Source: Actinopolymorpha singaporensis
GTDB taxonomy: Bacteria; Actinomycetota; Actinomycetes; Propionibacteriales; Actinopolymorphaceae
Assembly (NCBI RefSeq): GCF_900104745.1
Contig: NZ_LT629732.1
Span: forward strand, 5,133,981 to 5,197,980
Direction: 5' to 3'
Length of the DNA: 64,000 nucleotides
In this document: piece by piece, positions 44,525-54,752 of the stretch
Position numbering within the stretch: position 1 is the stretch's first letter
How the letters are laid out: each line of letters opens with the position of its first letter
Translations under genes and position numbers: made by a program
Notes under the pieces: model-generated
The model's database searches: none
Seen by the model: only the letters and a program-made list of their open reading frames with translations
What the model was told of the DNA's origin: nothing

Positions 44525-47500
44525 TCAGGCCTCCCGGCGTACCGACACCTGGACGGTCCAGCCCTCACCGACCTCGACGGCCGGTCCGGACGCACCGTCG
44601 GCGCCGACCGTGAGGTCGCGGGCCAGCGTCTCCCCCGCCACCAGCTCCCGGTGGGTGTCGACCGCCCGGCGTACCTCCTCGTCCGGAGACGTGACCGTCA
44701 GCGCGATCCGGTCGGACACGTCCAGACCGGCGTCGCGGCGGGCCTGCTGCACCGCCCGGATCACGTCCCGCGCGACGCCCTCGGCGGTCAGCTCGGGCGT
44801 CACCTCGGTGTCCAGGTCGACCACGCCCACGTCGCCGGGCAGGGCGGCCGAGGACTCCGGCCGGGCGGGGACGAGCCGCAGCTCGTACTCCCCCTCGGCC
44901 AGGGTTACACCGCCGGCCACCACGCCGTCGTCGCCGACCGACCAGTCTCCGCCCTTGACCGCGCGGATGACCCGCTGCACGTCCTTGCCGAGCCGCGGGC
45001 CGAGCGCGCGCGGAACCACCGAAAGCACGCGTTGACAGTGCGCGGCCACGTCGCCGTCGAGCCGGACCTCCTTGACGTTGACCTCGTCGCGGACCAGATC
45101 GACGAACGGACGCAACCGCTCGGCCTCCGGCGCGGCCACGGTCAGGCTGGCCAGCGGCAGCCGGACCCGCAGACCCTTCGCCTTGCGCAGGGCGAGCGCC
45201 GCGGAGCACACCGCGCGTACGCCGTCCATCGCGGCAACCAGGTCCGGATCGGCCGGCAGGCTGTCGGCGTCCGGCCAGTCGGTCAGGTGCACCGAGCGCT
45301 CGCCGGTGAGCCCGCGCCACACCTCCTCGGTCACCAGCGGGAGCAGCGGCGCCGTCACCCGGCACAGCACCTCCAGCACGGTGTAGAGGGTGTCGAACGC
45401 GTCCTGGTCACCGGACCAGAAGCGGTCCCGCGAGCGCCGGACGTACCAGTTGGTCAGTACGTCGAGGAACGACCGGACCGCTGCGCACGCACCGGAGATG
45501 TCGTAGCTGTCCAGCTCCGCGGTCGCCTCCACCACTGTGTCGTGCAGCTTGGCGAGCACGTAGCGGTCGAGCACGTGGGTGGAGTCGGTACGCCAGCGGG
45601 CCTGGGCGTTCTCCGCGTTCGCGTACAGGGTGAAGAAGTAGTACGCGTTCCACAGCGGGTTGATCGACTGCCGGACGGCCTCCCGGAACGCCGAGTCGGC
45701 CACGATCGCGTCCCCGCCCCGCAGGACCGGCGACGACATCAGGGCCCACCGCATCGCGTCCGCGCCGTAGGAGTCGAACACCGCGCGTACGTCGGGATAG
45801 TTGCGCAGGCTCTTGGAGAGCTTGCGGCCGTCGTCGCCCTGCAGGATGCCGTGCACCACGCAGTTGCGGAACGCCGGCCGGTCGAACAGCGCCGTGGCCA
45901 GCACGTGCAGGAGGTAGAACCATCCGCGGGTCTGCGGGACGTACTCCACGATGAAGTCGCCCGGGTAGTGGTTCTCGAACCACTCGGTGTTCTCGAACGG
46001 GTAGTGCACCTGGGCGAACGGCATCGACCCGGAGTCGAACCAGCAGTCCAGCACCTCCGGCACCCGGCGCATCGTCGAACGCCCGGTCGGGTCGTCGGGG
46101 TTGGGCCGGGTGAGCTGGTCGATGCCGGGGCGGTGCAGGTCGGTCGGGCGTACGCCGAAGTCACGCTCCAGCTCGTCGAGCGACCCGTAGACGTCCACCC
46201 GCGGGTAGTTGGGGTCGTCGGACTTCCACACCGGGATCGGCGAACCCCAGAAGCGGTTCCGGCTGATCGACCAGTCGCGGGCGTTGGCCAGCCACTTGCC
46301 GAAGGAACCGTCGCGCACGTGCGCCGGCGTCCACTCGATCTGCTGGTTGAGCTCGACCATCCGGTCCCGGAACCGCGTGACCTCCACGAACCAGCTGTCC
46401 ACCGCCTTGTAGACGAGCGGCGTGTCGCAGCGCCAGCAGTGCGGGTAGGGGTGGGTGTAACTGTCCTGGCGGACCAGGACGCCCCGTTCGCGCAGCTCGC
46501 GCAGCAGCGGACGGTTGGCCTCGAAGACCTGCAGGCCCTCGAACCTCGGCGCGACGGACGTGAACCGCGTGTGGTCGTCGACGGTGACGATCACCGGGAT
46601 TCCGGCGGCCGTGCACACGTTGAAGTCGTCCTCACCGTGGGAGGGCGCGACCTGAACGACGCCGGTGCCGTCCTCGGTGGAGACGAAGTCCCCGGCCAGC
46701 ACCGTGAACGCCGCGGGCACCTCCGCCATCGCGTCGGCCAGGAAGTCGAACAACGGGGTGTACTTACGCCCGACGAGCTCGCTGCCCTTGAGCGTGCCCA
46801 CCCGGGTGGCACCTTCGAACTCCGCGGCGTACGCGTCCAGCCTGGCCTCGGCGAGGATCCAGCGGTGGCCCTCGTGCTCGAGGACGGCGTAGTCGATGTC
46901 GGGTCCGACGACCAGCGCGACGTTCGGCACCAGCGTCCACGGCATCGTCGTCCAGGCGAGGATCCGCTCACCGGTCTCCAGCTGGAACCACACCGTGCTC
47001 GCCGGGTCGGTCCGGTCGCGGTAAACGTCGTCCATGCGGGTCTCGGTGTTGGACAGCGGCGTCTCGCACCGCCAGCAGTACGCCAGCACGCGGAAGCCCT
47101 GGTAGACGAGCCCCTTGTCGTGCAGCGTCTTGAACGCCCACATGACGCTTTCCATGTAGGACAGGTCGAGCGTCTTGTAGTCGTTGCCGAAGTCGACCCA
47201 CCGGGCCTGCCGGTTGACGTAGCTCTCCCACTCGGAGGTGTACCGCAGCACCGAGGTGCGGCAGACCTCGTTGAACCGCTCGACGCCGAGCTCGACGATC
47301 TCGCGCTTGGTGGAGATGCCCAGCTCGCGTTCGGCCTCGACCTCGGCCGGCAGGCCGTGGCAGTCCCAGCCGAACCTGCGCTCGACCCGGCGGCCGCGCA
47401 TGGTCTGGTAGCGGGGAACGACGTCCTTGACGAACCCGGTCAGCAGGTGGCCGTAGTGGGGCAGGCCGTTGGCGAACGGCGGCCCGTCGTAGAAGACGAA

Positions 47501-47653
47501 CTCGTTGTCGCCGCGCTCACCCGCCGGGCGCTGGTCGACGCTGGCCTGGAAGGTCTTGTCGGCCTCCCAGTGGTCGAGCACCTCGCGCTCGAGATCGGGG
47601 AACGACGGGGAGGCGGGCACCTTCACGTCGTCGCGGTGTCGGGGGTAGCTCAT
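44525..47653 (-). CDS. ileS: Isoleucyl-tRNA synthetase, type 2
   Basis: A 1042-residue class I synthetase. The HIGH equivalent is HYGH (66-69) in [13 protein letters not shown] and the KMSKS equivalent is KLSKS (611-615) in [12 protein letters not shown]. The editing domain (about 200-390) includes [13 protein letters not shown] and [15 protein letters not shown]. The motif set is that of the eukaryote-like IleRS2 class, which usually tolerates mupirocin. The C-terminal anticodon region lacks the zinc cluster of IleRS1. A T-box leader lies upstream, so expression should follow tRNA-Ile charging. Confidence 0.95.
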   Translation of the reverse strand: MSYPRHRDDVKVPASPSFPDLEREVLDHWEADKTFQASVDQRPAGERGDNEFVFYDGPPFANGLPHYGHLLTGFVKDVVPRYQTMRGRRVERRFGWDCHGLPAEVEAERELGISTKREIVELGVERFNEVCRTSVLRYTSEWESYVNRQARWVDFGNDYKTLDLSYMESVMWAFKTLHDKGLVYQGFRVLAYCWRCETPLSNTETRMDDVYRDRTDPASTVWFQLETGERILAWTTMPWTLVPNVALVVGPDIDYAVLEHEGHRWILAEARLDAYAAEFEGATRVGTLKGSELVGRKYTPLFDFLADAMAEVPAAFTVLAGDFVSTEDGTGVVQVAPSHGEDDFNVCTAAGIPVIVTVDDHTRFTSVAPRFEGLQVFEANRPLLRELRERGVLVRQDSYTHPYPHCWRCDTPLVYKAVDSWFVEVTRFRDRMVELNQQIEWTPAHVRDGSFGKWLANARDWSISRNRFWGSPIPVWKSDDPNYPRVDVYGSLDELERDFGVRPTDLHRPGIDQLTRPNPDDPTGRSTMRRVPEVLDCWFDSGSMPFAQVHYPFENTEWFENHYPGDFIVEYVPQTRGWFYLLHVLATALFDRPAFRNCVVHGILQGDDGRKLSKSLRNYPDVRAVFDSYGADAMRWALMSSPVLRGGDAIVADSAFREAVRQSINPLWNAYYFFTLYANAENAQARWRTDSTHVLDRYVLAKLHDTVVEATAELDSYDISGACAAVRSFLDVLTNWYVRRSRDRFWSGDQDAFDTLYTVLEVLCRVTAPLLPLVTEEVWRGLTGERSVHLTDWPDADSLPADPDLVAAMDGVRAVCSAALALRKAKGLRVRLPLASLTVAAPEAERLRPFVDLVRDEVNVKEVRLDGDVAAHCQRVLSVVPRALGPRLGKDVQRVIRAVKGGDWSVGDDGVVAGGVTLAEGEYELRLVPARPESSAALPGDVGVVDLDTEVTPELTAEGVARDVIRAVQQARRDAGLDVSDRIALTVTSPDEEVRRAVDTHRELVAGETLARDLTVGADGASGPAVEVGEGWTVQVSVRREA

Positions 47654-47661
47654 CTCGCAGG

Positions 47662-47900
47662 CGTCCTCGGGTCGCGGCTCGAGCTGTCACTCGTGCCGTG
47701 CGGGGCTTGCGAGGACGAACCCGCGCCACCGGTCGGCACGTGCCCGCGGTACCACCTCGCTTGGCCCGGTCGCGACGGGGAGTCGCGGTCGAGCCCGCTC
47801 GTTGGCCGGCTGTCACGGGCCGGACCCGTCCGGGTCTAGTGGGAGCCGGGGGCTCCGTTCTTCCGGAGGCTCGCCGGTGATGGCCGGGTCGACGCCTGTA
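47662..47900 (-). promoter_or_regulatory. T-box riboswitch of ileS, translational type
   Basis: Read on the minus strand: stem I carries ATC (47881-47879) in the specifier position, an isoleucine codon, followed by GGAAGAACGGAG; the T-box proper is TGGTACCGCG (47754-47745), which pairs with the uncharged tRNA acceptor end. CGTCCTCG (47717-47710) is perfectly complementary to CGAGGACG (47669-47662), the ribosome-binding region just before the ATG. Uncharged tRNA-Ile should free the ribosome-binding site. No terminator with U-tract is present, so control acts on translation. Confidence 0.9.
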
Positions 47901-47905
47901 CGCCA

Positions 47906-47911
47906 AGAGTA
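47906..47911 (-). promoter_or_regulatory. -10 box of the T-box-ileS transcript
   Basis: TACTCT on the minus strand predicts a start near 47900, exactly before T-box stem I. Confidence 0.5.
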
Positions 47912-48075
47912 CCGAGGCGCGCCAGCGTGTTTCCCGGATCCCTCGGATCGGCGCGGAACGGACCAGGCCGGCCCATACGCCACCCTGACCGCCGGCCCCT
48001 CGTTCACACATATCCGGCATCACCGGACGGCACCGGACGGCACCGGACGGACGAGGCGCGCGGAAGCGCGGTCGG

Positions 48076-48081
48076 TAGTGT
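48076..48081 (+). promoter_or_regulatory. -10 box of a leaderless DUF554 transcript
   Basis: TAGTGT ends 7 nt before the GTG at 48089; there is no Shine-Dalgarno. Confidence 0.45.
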
Positions 48082-48088
48082 CCGGGTG

Positions 48089-48835
48089 GTGTTCCGCGGC
48101 TTCGGCACTCTGCTCAACGTCACCACCATCCTGGTCGGCACCGGCCTCGGCGTCCTGCTCGGCCACCGTCTACCCGGCCGCACCCGGGACGTGGTGACCG
48201 ACGCGATCGGGCTGGTCACCCTGCTGATCGCCGCGTTCTCCGCCTACGCCGTCCGCGATCCGGCCCTGGTCGGCGTGGTCGGCCCGAACGCACCGATGCT
48301 GATCGTCCTGGCCTCGCTCGTCACCGGCGGGGTGATCGGGTCGTTGCTGCGGCTCGAACTCCGCCTGGAGGGTCTGGGCCACCGGCTACAGACCCGGCTG
48401 GCCGGGCGGGCGGCCTCGCCCGAGCGCCGCCGGTTCGTCGACGGGTTCGTGGCCGCGTCGCTGCTGTTCTGCGTGGGGCCGCTCACCGTCCTCGGCTCGA
48501 TCTCCGACGGTCTCGGCCGCGGCTCACAGCAACTGGCGCTCAAGGCGACGCTGGACGGGATCACCTCGGTGGCGTTCGCGGCGTCCTTCGGCTGGGGGGT
48601 CGCGGCGGCGGCCCTCACCGTCCTGGTGGTCCAGGGCGGCCTCACCGTGGTCGGTGCGCTGGCCGGTACGTTCCTGTCCGCCGGGCAGGTCTCGGCGCTC
48701 ACCGCCACCGGCGGGCTGCTGCTGGTCGGGGTCGCGCTGCGGCTGCTGAGGATCAAGCAGTTGCCGGTGGGTGACCTGCTGCCCGCGCTGGTGCTGGCGC
48801 CGCTGTTCACCGCCCTGGTGTCAGCGTGGGGATGA
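48089..48835 (+). CDS. DUF554 (YqgA-like) integral membrane protein
   Basis: A 248-residue protein with about six membrane helices. GTLLNVTTILVGTGLGVLLG opens the family, and FVAASLLFCVGPLTVLGSIS with DGLGRGSQQLALKATLDGIT in the middle is its signature. DUF554 members are conserved inner-membrane proteins of unknown, possibly transport, function. Two adjacent GTG codons (48086, 48089) are possible; 48089 fits the -10 spacing. Its last 29 bp overlap the end of the convergent GNAT fusion gene. Confidence 0.85.
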   Translation: MFRGFGTLLNVTTILVGTGLGVLLGHRLPGRTRDVVTDAIGLVTLLIAAFSAYAVRDPALVGVVGPNAPMLIVLASLVTGGVIGSLLRLELRLEGLGHRLQTRLAGRAASPERRRFVDGFVAASLLFCVGPLTVLGSISDGLGRGSQQLALKATLDGITSVAFAASFGWGVAAAALTVLVVQGGLTVVGALAGTFLSAGQVSALTATGGLLLVGVALRLLRIKQLPVGDLLPALVLAPLFTALVSAWG

Positions 48836-50642
48836 CCTCGACCGGCCGCCGTTCGCGTCCGCCGGTGCTGCTGACGACGGTGCACGACAGCGGGAGCGGT
48901 TCGTCCCCGGCGGGCAGGCGTACCAACCGGCCGGCGTCCCCTTCCACCGGCAGCACCAGGTGCCGGCGGGCGTCCCGCAGCTCGACCTGACTGGCACCCG
49001 GCCCGGGCACGGCCGCCACCACGAGCAGCCCGGTGCGCGGGTTGAGGCAACCCAGCGCCACCGCCCGCCGGCGGACCAGCCGCGGCACGTCCATGGTGGC
49101 CACGCAGTCCAGGCGGCGCCCCTGCCAGGCGACCACCGCGACCTTGTGGCCCTGCCGCCCGCGTAGTTCGACCACCGACATCCGGCCGGCCCGGTCGTGC
49201 GCCTCGGCCAGCAGCGAGATGTCCAGGCCGCGGGCCACGGTCATCGCGGCGGACTCCGCCAGCACGGCCCGGCCGTCGTCGTAGGCCGCGAGGTCCAGCC
49301 GCCGGGTACCTCCCCAGGTCGGATCCTCCAGCTGCACCGGCGGCCGGCGGGCCGTGAGGTGTTCGGGCGACGCGGCGACGGTGTCCACCGAGTCGGTGCC
49401 GTCGGCCAGCGGGCGGGCGAAGATCACGACGCTGCCGTACGGCGAACGGTGGCCGTCGTGGCGCCAGGAGGCACTCAGGCCGTCCCTGTCCGGCGAGAGT
49501 GCGGCCCACTCCGAGTCGCGGCCGCGCGGATTGTCCCCCACCCGGCGCCACATCTGCAGCCGGGAGGTCGGCACGGCTCCCGTGGTCCTGGCGCCGGCAG
49601 CCGGCGCGCCCGAGGTGAAGTCGGCGGGCGCCAGGAGCAGCCGCAGGACCGCCGACTCACCACCGGACACCGAGTCACCGTCGGAGCCGGAGGGGTCGCC
49701 GGAGTAGTTGATCACCAGCGCCTTCGGTGGTGGGACGTCCAGCCGTTCCTGACGGTCCATGCGCAGCACCGGCGGCTGACCGCGGTCCGCGACCTGGGCG
49801 ACGTACGCGTGACCGTCCCCACCGACTCCCTGCAGCAGCGCCACCCGGCCCGCTCCGATCCGGCCGGCCCACACGGCGTAGACCTTGCTCAGGGCGCCCG
49901 GCATCTTCCGCCCCGTCGACTCCCGCCACACCCGGGTGGCCTCGGCGACGAAGGCCCGGTTGCCGGCGAGGTCTCCACGCGGGACCCAGCGCACCAGCCG
50001 GGTGTCGGTCGGCGGCTCCGGCGGGTTGAGGGCGCGCAGCACCGGATCGGCTCCGAGCGGGAAAGCGACCAGGGCGAGCAGGGCGATGGCGACCGCCAGG
50101 CCGAACCGGCGCCGGCCGGGCCGCCGCCAGGTGTCGCGTTCGGCGACGTAACGCACGCTGTGGCCGAGGCTCGGATCGGCCGACAGCGCCGGGCCGGCGA
50201 GCTTCATCCCCGCCTTCTCCATCACCCGGGCGGACGCGCCGTTGGCCGTGTAACACTGGGCGGAGATGCTGCGTACGCCCAACTTGCCGAAGCCGTAGGA
50301 GAGTACGGCGACGAGGCCCTCGGTCATGTAGTCGTGGCCCCACGCCGACCGGTCCAGCGCGTACCCGACGGTGAGCTCGCCGGTGCTCGGGTCGAACGAC
50401 CGGGCGATTCCGATCCAGCCGATCACCACGCCGGTCGACCGGAGCACTATGGCCGCGTCGTGGGACGTACGCGGCGTCTGCGCGTTGTACCGCCGCACCG
50501 CGTCGAACCACGCGTCCGGACTGGTGCCGCCCTGCTTGTCGAGATACCGCGTGACCTCGGGGTCCTCGCGCCACAACCGGACGGCCTCCCGGTCGGCCTC
50601 GACGAAGTCCCGGATGAGCAGCCGCCTGGTCCGACACTCCAT
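48807..50642 (-). CDS. GNAT acetyltransferase fused to a membrane-anchored extracytoplasmic domain
   Basis: 611 residues in two unlike parts. Residues 1-172 are a RimJ/RimL-type GNAT domain: RRLLIRDFVEADREAVRLW, VGYALDRSAWGHDYMTEGL and NGASARVMEKAGMKLAG. A single helix, FGLAVAIALLALVAFPL (180-196), follows. The last 400 residues are beta-rich, Gly/Arg/Asp-rich and likely extracytoplasmic; I do not recognise them. No start codon lies near the junction, so the fusion reads as one gene. The ATG at 50642 has AACACT 7 nt upstream (possibly leaderless). The N-terminal domain would be cytosolic, so a membrane-tethered acetyltransferase with an external sensor is one hypothesis. Confidence 0.78.
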   Translation of the reverse strand: MECRTRRLLIRDFVEADREAVRLWREDPEVTRYLDKQGGTSPDAWFDAVRRYNAQTPRTSHDAAIVLRSTGVVIGWIGIARSFDPSTGELTVGYALDRSAWGHDYMTEGLVAVLSYGFGKLGVRSISAQCYTANGASARVMEKAGMKLAGPALSADPSLGHSVRYVAERDTWRRPGRRRFGLAVAIALLALVAFPLGADPVLRALNPPEPPTDTRLVRWVPRGDLAGNRAFVAEATRVWRESTGRKMPGALSKVYAVWAGRIGAGRVALLQGVGGDGHAYVAQVADRGQPPVLRMDRQERLDVPPPKALVINYSGDPSGSDGDSVSGGESAVLRLLLAPADFTSGAPAAGARTTGAVPTSRLQMWRRVGDNPRGRDSEWAALSPDRDGLSASWRHDGHRSPYGSVVIFARPLADGTDSVDTVAASPEHLTARRPPVQLEDPTWGGTRRLDLAAYDDGRAVLAESAAMTVARGLDISLLAEAHDRAGRMSVVELRGRQGHKVAVVAWQGRRLDCVATMDVPRLVRRRAVALGCLNPRTGLLVVAAVPGPGASQVELRDARRHLVLPVEGDAGRLVRLPAGDEPLPLSCTVVSSTGGRERRPVEVIPTLTPGR

Positions 50643-50760
50643 GGCCCCCAGTGTTCCGGTTCGGGGGAACCCGCATGCACCGATTGCGCAGTGCACGCCG
50701 CGGCTTTCGGGTCGGTTCGTTGCCGTAACGACCGATCCGCCCGCCGCCCGGGACGCGTCC

Positions 50761-50798
50761 TCAGGCGATGACCTCAGGCGATGACCTCAGGCGATGCC
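50761..50798 (-). repeat. Three 13-bp tandem repeats across the livF stop codon
   Basis: TCAGGCGATGACC occurs at 50761-50773 and 50774-50786; a third, TCAGGCGATGCC, begins at 50787 and contains the real livF stop. The extra copies lie just after the gene. Confidence 0.9.
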
Positions 50799-51500
50799 GA
50801 GGTACGCCTCCTTCACCGCCGGGTCGGCGAGCAGCTCACCGGCGGCGCTGGAACGGGTGACCGAACCGGTCTCCAGCACGTAACCCCGGTGCGCCCGGCT
50901 CAGCGCCTGCTGGGCGTTCTGTTCGACCAGGAGCACCGTGGTGCCCTGCTGGTTGATCTCGGTGATGATGGCGAAGATCTGCTGGATGAACTGTGGGGCC
51001 AGCCCCATCGACGGCTCGTCCAGCAGCAGCAGCCGCGGCCGCGCCATCAGCGCCCGGCCGATCGCCACCATCTGCTGCTCACCACCGGACAACGTGCCGC
51101 CCGCCTGGGAGATGCGCTCCTTCAGCCGCGGGAACAACTCGAACACGCGCTCGAAGTCGGCCTCGATGCCCTTGCGGTCCTTGCGGGCGTAGCACCCCAT
51201 GTCGAGGTTCTCCCGCACCGTCATGCCGGGGAAGACTCCGCGCCCCTCCGGCGACTGGCAGATCCCACGCCGGACCCGCAGGTCGGCGCGCAGCCGGGTG
51301 ATGTCCTCGCCGTTGAACTTGATGCTGCCCCGGGACAGCGGGATCAGCCCGGAGACCGCGCGCATCGTGGTCGTCTTGCCGGCGCCGTTGGCCCCGATCA
51401 GGGTGACGATCTCGCCTTCCTCGACGGTGAGGGATACGTCGCGCAGCGCCTCGATCCGGCCGTAGTGGACGGACATGCCGGCGATCTCAAGCAGCGCCAT
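50787..51500 (-). CDS. livF: Branched-chain amino-acid ABC transporter ATPase LivF
   Basis: A 237-residue ABC ATPase. Walker A is GANGAGKTTT, the signature LSGGEQQMVAIGRALM and Walker B LLLLDEPSMGLAP are LivF-type, and VEQNAQQAL is the H-loop region in the LivF form. With LivG it energises the LivHM channel. It overlaps livG by 14 bp. It is the last gene of the livKHMGF operon. Confidence 0.95.
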   Translation of the reverse strand: MALLEIAGMSVHYGRIEALRDVSLTVEEGEIVTLIGANGAGKTTTMRAVSGLIPLSRGSIKFNGEDITRLRADLRVRRGICQSPEGRGVFPGMTVRENLDMGCYARKDRKGIEADFERVFELFPRLKERISQAGGTLSGGEQQMVAIGRALMARPRLLLLDEPSMGLAPQFIQQIFAIITEINQQGTTVLLVEQNAQQALSRAHRGYVLETGSVTRSSAAGELLADPAVKEAYLGIA

Positions 51501-52455
51501 CGTCGGGCACCCCCAGGTAGGCGGCCACCACGGCCGGGTCGTCGCGGACTTCCGCCGGTGTGCCGTCCGCGATCTTCTTGCCGAACTCCAGAACGACGAT
51601 CCGGTCGGTCACCCCCATCACCACCCGCATGTCGTGCTCGATGAGCAGGACGGTGTAGCCGTCGTCGCGGATCCGGCGGATCAACGACATCAGGTCGTCC
51701 TTCTCGGCGGGGTTGAACCCGGCGGCGGGCTCGTCCAGGCAGAGGATCTTCGGCTCGGTCGCGAGCGCCCGGGCGATCTCCAGCCGGCGCTGGTAGCCGT
51801 ACGGGAGGTTCTTGGCCCGGTCGGCCGCGCGGTCGGCGATGCCGACGAACTCCAGCAGGGCCATCGCCCGGTCGACGCCCTCGCGTTCCTCCCGCCAGTG
51901 CCGCGGTAGCCGGCACAGCGCGCCGACCACGCTGGTGCGGTGCCGGGCGTCGGCGCCCACCACGACGTTCTCCAGCGCGGTCATCTCGTCGAACAGCCGG
52001 ATGTTCTGGAACGTACGGGCGATGCCGTACCTCGTGATCCGGTGCCGCTTGAGCCGGCCGAGCGGCCGGCCCTCCAGGCGGACCTGGCCGGAGGTCGGGC
52101 GGTAGACGCCGGTCATGACGTTGAAGCAGGTCGTCTTGCCGGCGCCGTTCGGGCCGATCAGGCCGAGGATCTCCCCGCGTCGCAGGTCGAACGACACCTC
52201 GTCCAGTGCCGTGAGGCCACCGAACCGCAGGGTGACGTCCCGGAGCTCGAGCAGGGTGTCGCCGACTCCGACCGCGATCTCCCGGTCGGGCGCGACCGCC
52301 TCCGCGACCTCGGCGAAGTGGGCGGCGCGTTCCTCCTCGGTCATCTCCCGGGCCTCGGCGGACAGGCCCTCCACGTCAGGCGGGGTGCCGGACGGGGTCC
52401 CTGGCTGAGTGCCGGACGGGGAGCCGGGCTGGGTCCCGGGCTGGGTGTCGCTCAC
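51487..52455 (-). CDS. livG: Branched-chain amino-acid ABC transporter ATPase LivG
   Basis: 322 residues. An N-terminal extension of about 75 residues is low-complexity (Thr/Gln/Pro/Gly/Ser repeats, then [18 protein letters not shown]) and unusual for LivG. The ABC domain follows: Walker [19 protein letters not shown], the LivG-specific [12 protein letters not shown], signature [15 protein letters not shown] and Walker [14 protein letters not shown]. The GTG at 52455 overlaps the livM stop. The last codons overlap livF. Confidence 0.94.
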   Translation of the reverse strand: MSDTQPGTQPGSPSGTQPGTPSGTPPDVEGLSAEAREMTEEERAAHFAEVAEAVAPDREIAVGVGDTLLELRDVTLRFGGLTALDEVSFDLRRGEILGLIGPNGAGKTTCFNVMTGVYRPTSGQVRLEGRPLGRLKRHRITRYGIARTFQNIRLFDEMTALENVVVGADARHRTSVVGALCRLPRHWREEREGVDRAMALLEFVGIADRAADRAKNLPYGYQRRLEIARALATEPKILCLDEPAAGFNPAEKDDLMSLIRRIRDDGYTVLLIEHDMRVVMGVTDRIVVLEFGKKIADGTPAEVRDDPAVVAAYLGVPDDGAA

Positions 52456-53612
52456 AGGTCGCCTCCCTTGCCCTGTTCGGTGAGGGCGCTGTCTGCCGAC
52501 ACCGGCTCCGGAGCACCTACCAGCCGTTGATAGGCCTGCCGCCCGCGCGCAAGGAGCCGTTGACGCGCGCCGAGCAGACCCTGCGGGCGGAAGATCATCA
52601 ACACGATCAGCGCCAGACCGAACGCCAGGAAGCGGTACTGCGGCGCGAGCTGGAACCGATCGGGCAGGTAGGAGATCACCAGCGCGCCGAGGAGTACGCC
52701 CACCTTGTTGCCGGAACCGCCGAGCACCACCGCGGCGACGAACAGGATCGAGGTCACCACGTCGAAGCGCTGGTTGTTGACGAAGCCGACCTGTCCCGCG
52801 TACAGCACACCGGACAGCCCGCCGATCGCGGCGCCCATCACGAACGCCCACACCTTGAACCGGAACGTCGGGATGCCCATCAGCTCCGCGACGTCCTCGT
52901 CCTCTCGGATCGCCACCCAGGCGCGTCCCACCCGGCTGCGTTCGAGGTTTCCGATCAGCAACAGGATCACGATGATGAACGTGACGGTGAGCCAGTACCA
53001 CGGTTTGCCGTCGGTCTGGGTGAACAACGGCGACCCGTCGGCGTGCGTGCCAGGCGGGCGGCCGACGTCCTGGAAGCCGCGGTTGCCCCGCAGCGGGTCG
53101 AGGTTGTCCGCCAGCAGCCGGACCATCTCACCGAACCCGAGGGTGACGATCGCCAGGTAGTCACCGCGTAACCGCAGGGTCGGTGTGCCGATCAGCACGC
53201 CGGAGATCATCGTGACCGCCATCGCCACCGGGACGACCACCAGCCACGAGTAGTGCGGGTTGTGGAGGAAGGAGTCCCGGCTGGTCATGATCGCCGCGAC
53301 GTACGCGCCGATGGCGAAGAAGCCGACGTAGCCGAGGTCGAGCAGGCCTGCCTGTCCCAGCACGACGTTGAGGCCGAGGGCGATCAGGCCGAGCCGGGCG
53401 GCGTTGAACAGCGCGAGTTCGTAATCGGTCCACGGCTCGGTGCTGAGCGGAAAGACGTTCAGCATCGGGAGGAGGTAGACCAGCACCACCACCGGGATGG
53501 CGATCATCCACTGCTCGGCCCGGCTGCGGGAGTTCCACCAGTCGCGCACCCGCTGACCGAACGGCGCCCGCACGGTGCCCGGGTCTCGTTGCGTTCCGAC
53601 GCCGGCGCTCAT
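52452..53612 (-). CDS. livM: Branched-chain amino-acid ABC permease LivM
   Basis: 386 residues with about nine membrane helices. ALGLNVVLGQAGLLDLGYVG is the LivM entry signature and AVVLGGSGNKVGVLLGALVI the late conserved loop; the EAA-like contact lies in RAWVAIREDEDVAELMGI. It overlaps livH by four bases (ATGA) and livG by four. A hydrophilic tail of about 40 residues ends the protein. Confidence 0.95.
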   Translation of the reverse strand: MSAGVGTQRDPGTVRAPFGQRVRDWWNSRSRAEQWMIAIPVVVLVYLLPMLNVFPLSTEPWTDYELALFNAARLGLIALGLNVVLGQAGLLDLGYVGFFAIGAYVAAIMTSRDSFLHNPHYSWLVVVPVAMAVTMISGVLIGTPTLRLRGDYLAIVTLGFGEMVRLLADNLDPLRGNRGFQDVGRPPGTHADGSPLFTQTDGKPWYWLTVTFIIVILLLIGNLERSRVGRAWVAIREDEDVAELMGIPTFRFKVWAFVMGAAIGGLSGVLYAGQVGFVNNQRFDVVTSILFVAAVVLGGSGNKVGVLLGALVISYLPDRFQLAPQYRFLAFGLALIVLMIFRPQGLLGARQRLLARGRQAYQRLVGAPEPVSADSALTEQGKGGDL

Positions 53613-54619
53613 ACGCGGGCCTTCCCGAGGGACTCACCGAGAATTCCGGTGGGCCGGACCATGAGGATGGCGATGAGGAGAACGAACGCGACGACGTCGC
53701 GCCACTCCCCGCCGAACAGCGACTGGCCGTAGTTTTCGACCACGCCGAGCAGCAGGCCGCCGAGCAGCGCACCGCGCAGGTTGCCGATGCCACCCAGCAC
53801 CGCGGCGGTGAACGCCTTGATGCCGAGCAGGAAGCCGCCGTTGTACAGCACGCCCTGCGGGATCTGCATGACGTAGAACAACGACGCCGCGCCGGCCAGC
53901 ACGCCGCCGAGGACGAAGGTCAACATGATGACGCGTTCCTTGTTGACGCCCATCAACGCAGCGGTGTCGGGGTCCTGGGCGACGGCGCGGATGCCGCGGC
54001 CGAGCCGAGTGCGCCCGACGAAGGCGTCCGCCACCACGAGGAGCAGCAGCGAGGCGACGAACACGATGATCTGGATGTTGGTGATCCGGGTGGTGCCGAA
54101 CTCGAACACCGCCTGCGGGCGCAGCAGCCGGATGGCGGGCTCGGGGTTGCCGCCCCGCCAGATCAGCAGCGCCTGCTGGATGGCGAACGACGCCCCGATC
54201 GCGGTGATCAGGAAGACCAGTCGCGGCGCGTTGCGTCTGCGAAGGGGGCGGTAGGCGACGCGTTCGAGGATCAGGGCGATGACCCCCGAGGCGATCATCG
54301 CCACGATCCCTGCCAACACCAGGTTGACAATGAGCGGGACGAGCCCGGACGCGAGGGTGGGCCCGGGTTCGTAGCCGAGCGCGACGAAGGTGAAGTAGGC
54401 GCCGAACGCGCCCACCACGAACACTTCGGAGTGCGCGAAGTTGATGAGGCGGAGTACGCCGTAGACGAGGGTGTAGCCGATCGCCACCAGCGCGTAGATG
54501 CTGCCGTACGCCAGGCCGTCGACGGTGTTGGACCAGAACCTGTCAGCCAGGAGCCCGACGTTGAAGTCGATCCAGTGACTCTCGGTCTGGGCGAGGGTGA
54601 GCGCTAGGTGATACGTCAA
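53609..54619 (-). CDS. livH: Branched-chain amino-acid ABC permease LivH
   Basis: 336 residues with about eight membrane helices. GLAYGSIYALVAIGYTLVYG with LRLINFAHSEVFVVGAFGAY is the LivH signature; RAVAQDPDTAALMGVNKER is the ATPase-contact loop, and KAFTAAVLGGIGNLRGALLG follows. The TTG at 54619 is the only convincing start and lacks a good ribosome-binding site, which may lower permease output relative to LivK. Confidence 0.94.
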   Translation of the reverse strand: MTYHLALTLAQTESHWIDFNVGLLADRFWSNTVDGLAYGSIYALVAIGYTLVYGVLRLINFAHSEVFVVGAFGAYFTFVALGYEPGPTLASGLVPLIVNLVLAGIVAMIASGVIALILERVAYRPLRRRNAPRLVFLITAIGASFAIQQALLIWRGGNPEPAIRLLRPQAVFEFGTTRITNIQIIVFVASLLLLVVADAFVGRTRLGRGIRAVAQDPDTAALMGVNKERVIMLTFVLGGVLAGAASLFYVMQIPQGVLYNGGFLLGIKAFTAAVLGGIGNLRGALLGGLLLGVVENYGQSLFGGEWRDVVAFVLLIAILMVRPTGILGESLGKARV

Positions 54620-54699
54620 GAGGGGCGACCTGTCTTCCTTGGGCGCGTCCGGCGGAGGCGCGTTCCCTGGTGACGTCGAGCGGGGCCGTTCCCGCGAAT

Positions 54700-54752
54700 G
54701 CTCCGGGCACGTCGCCTGTCCTGCCCCCGGGAGGAGGCGACGTACCCGGAGC
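54700..54752 (-). terminator. Large hairpin between livK and livH
   Basis: GCTCCGGG-C-ACGTCGCC (54700-54716) pairs with GGCGACGT-A-CCCGGAGC (54736-54752), 16 bp with one mismatch. It lies after livK and before livH, the position of partial terminators or mRNA-stabilising hairpins that keep binding-protein levels above those of the permease. Confidence 0.7.
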
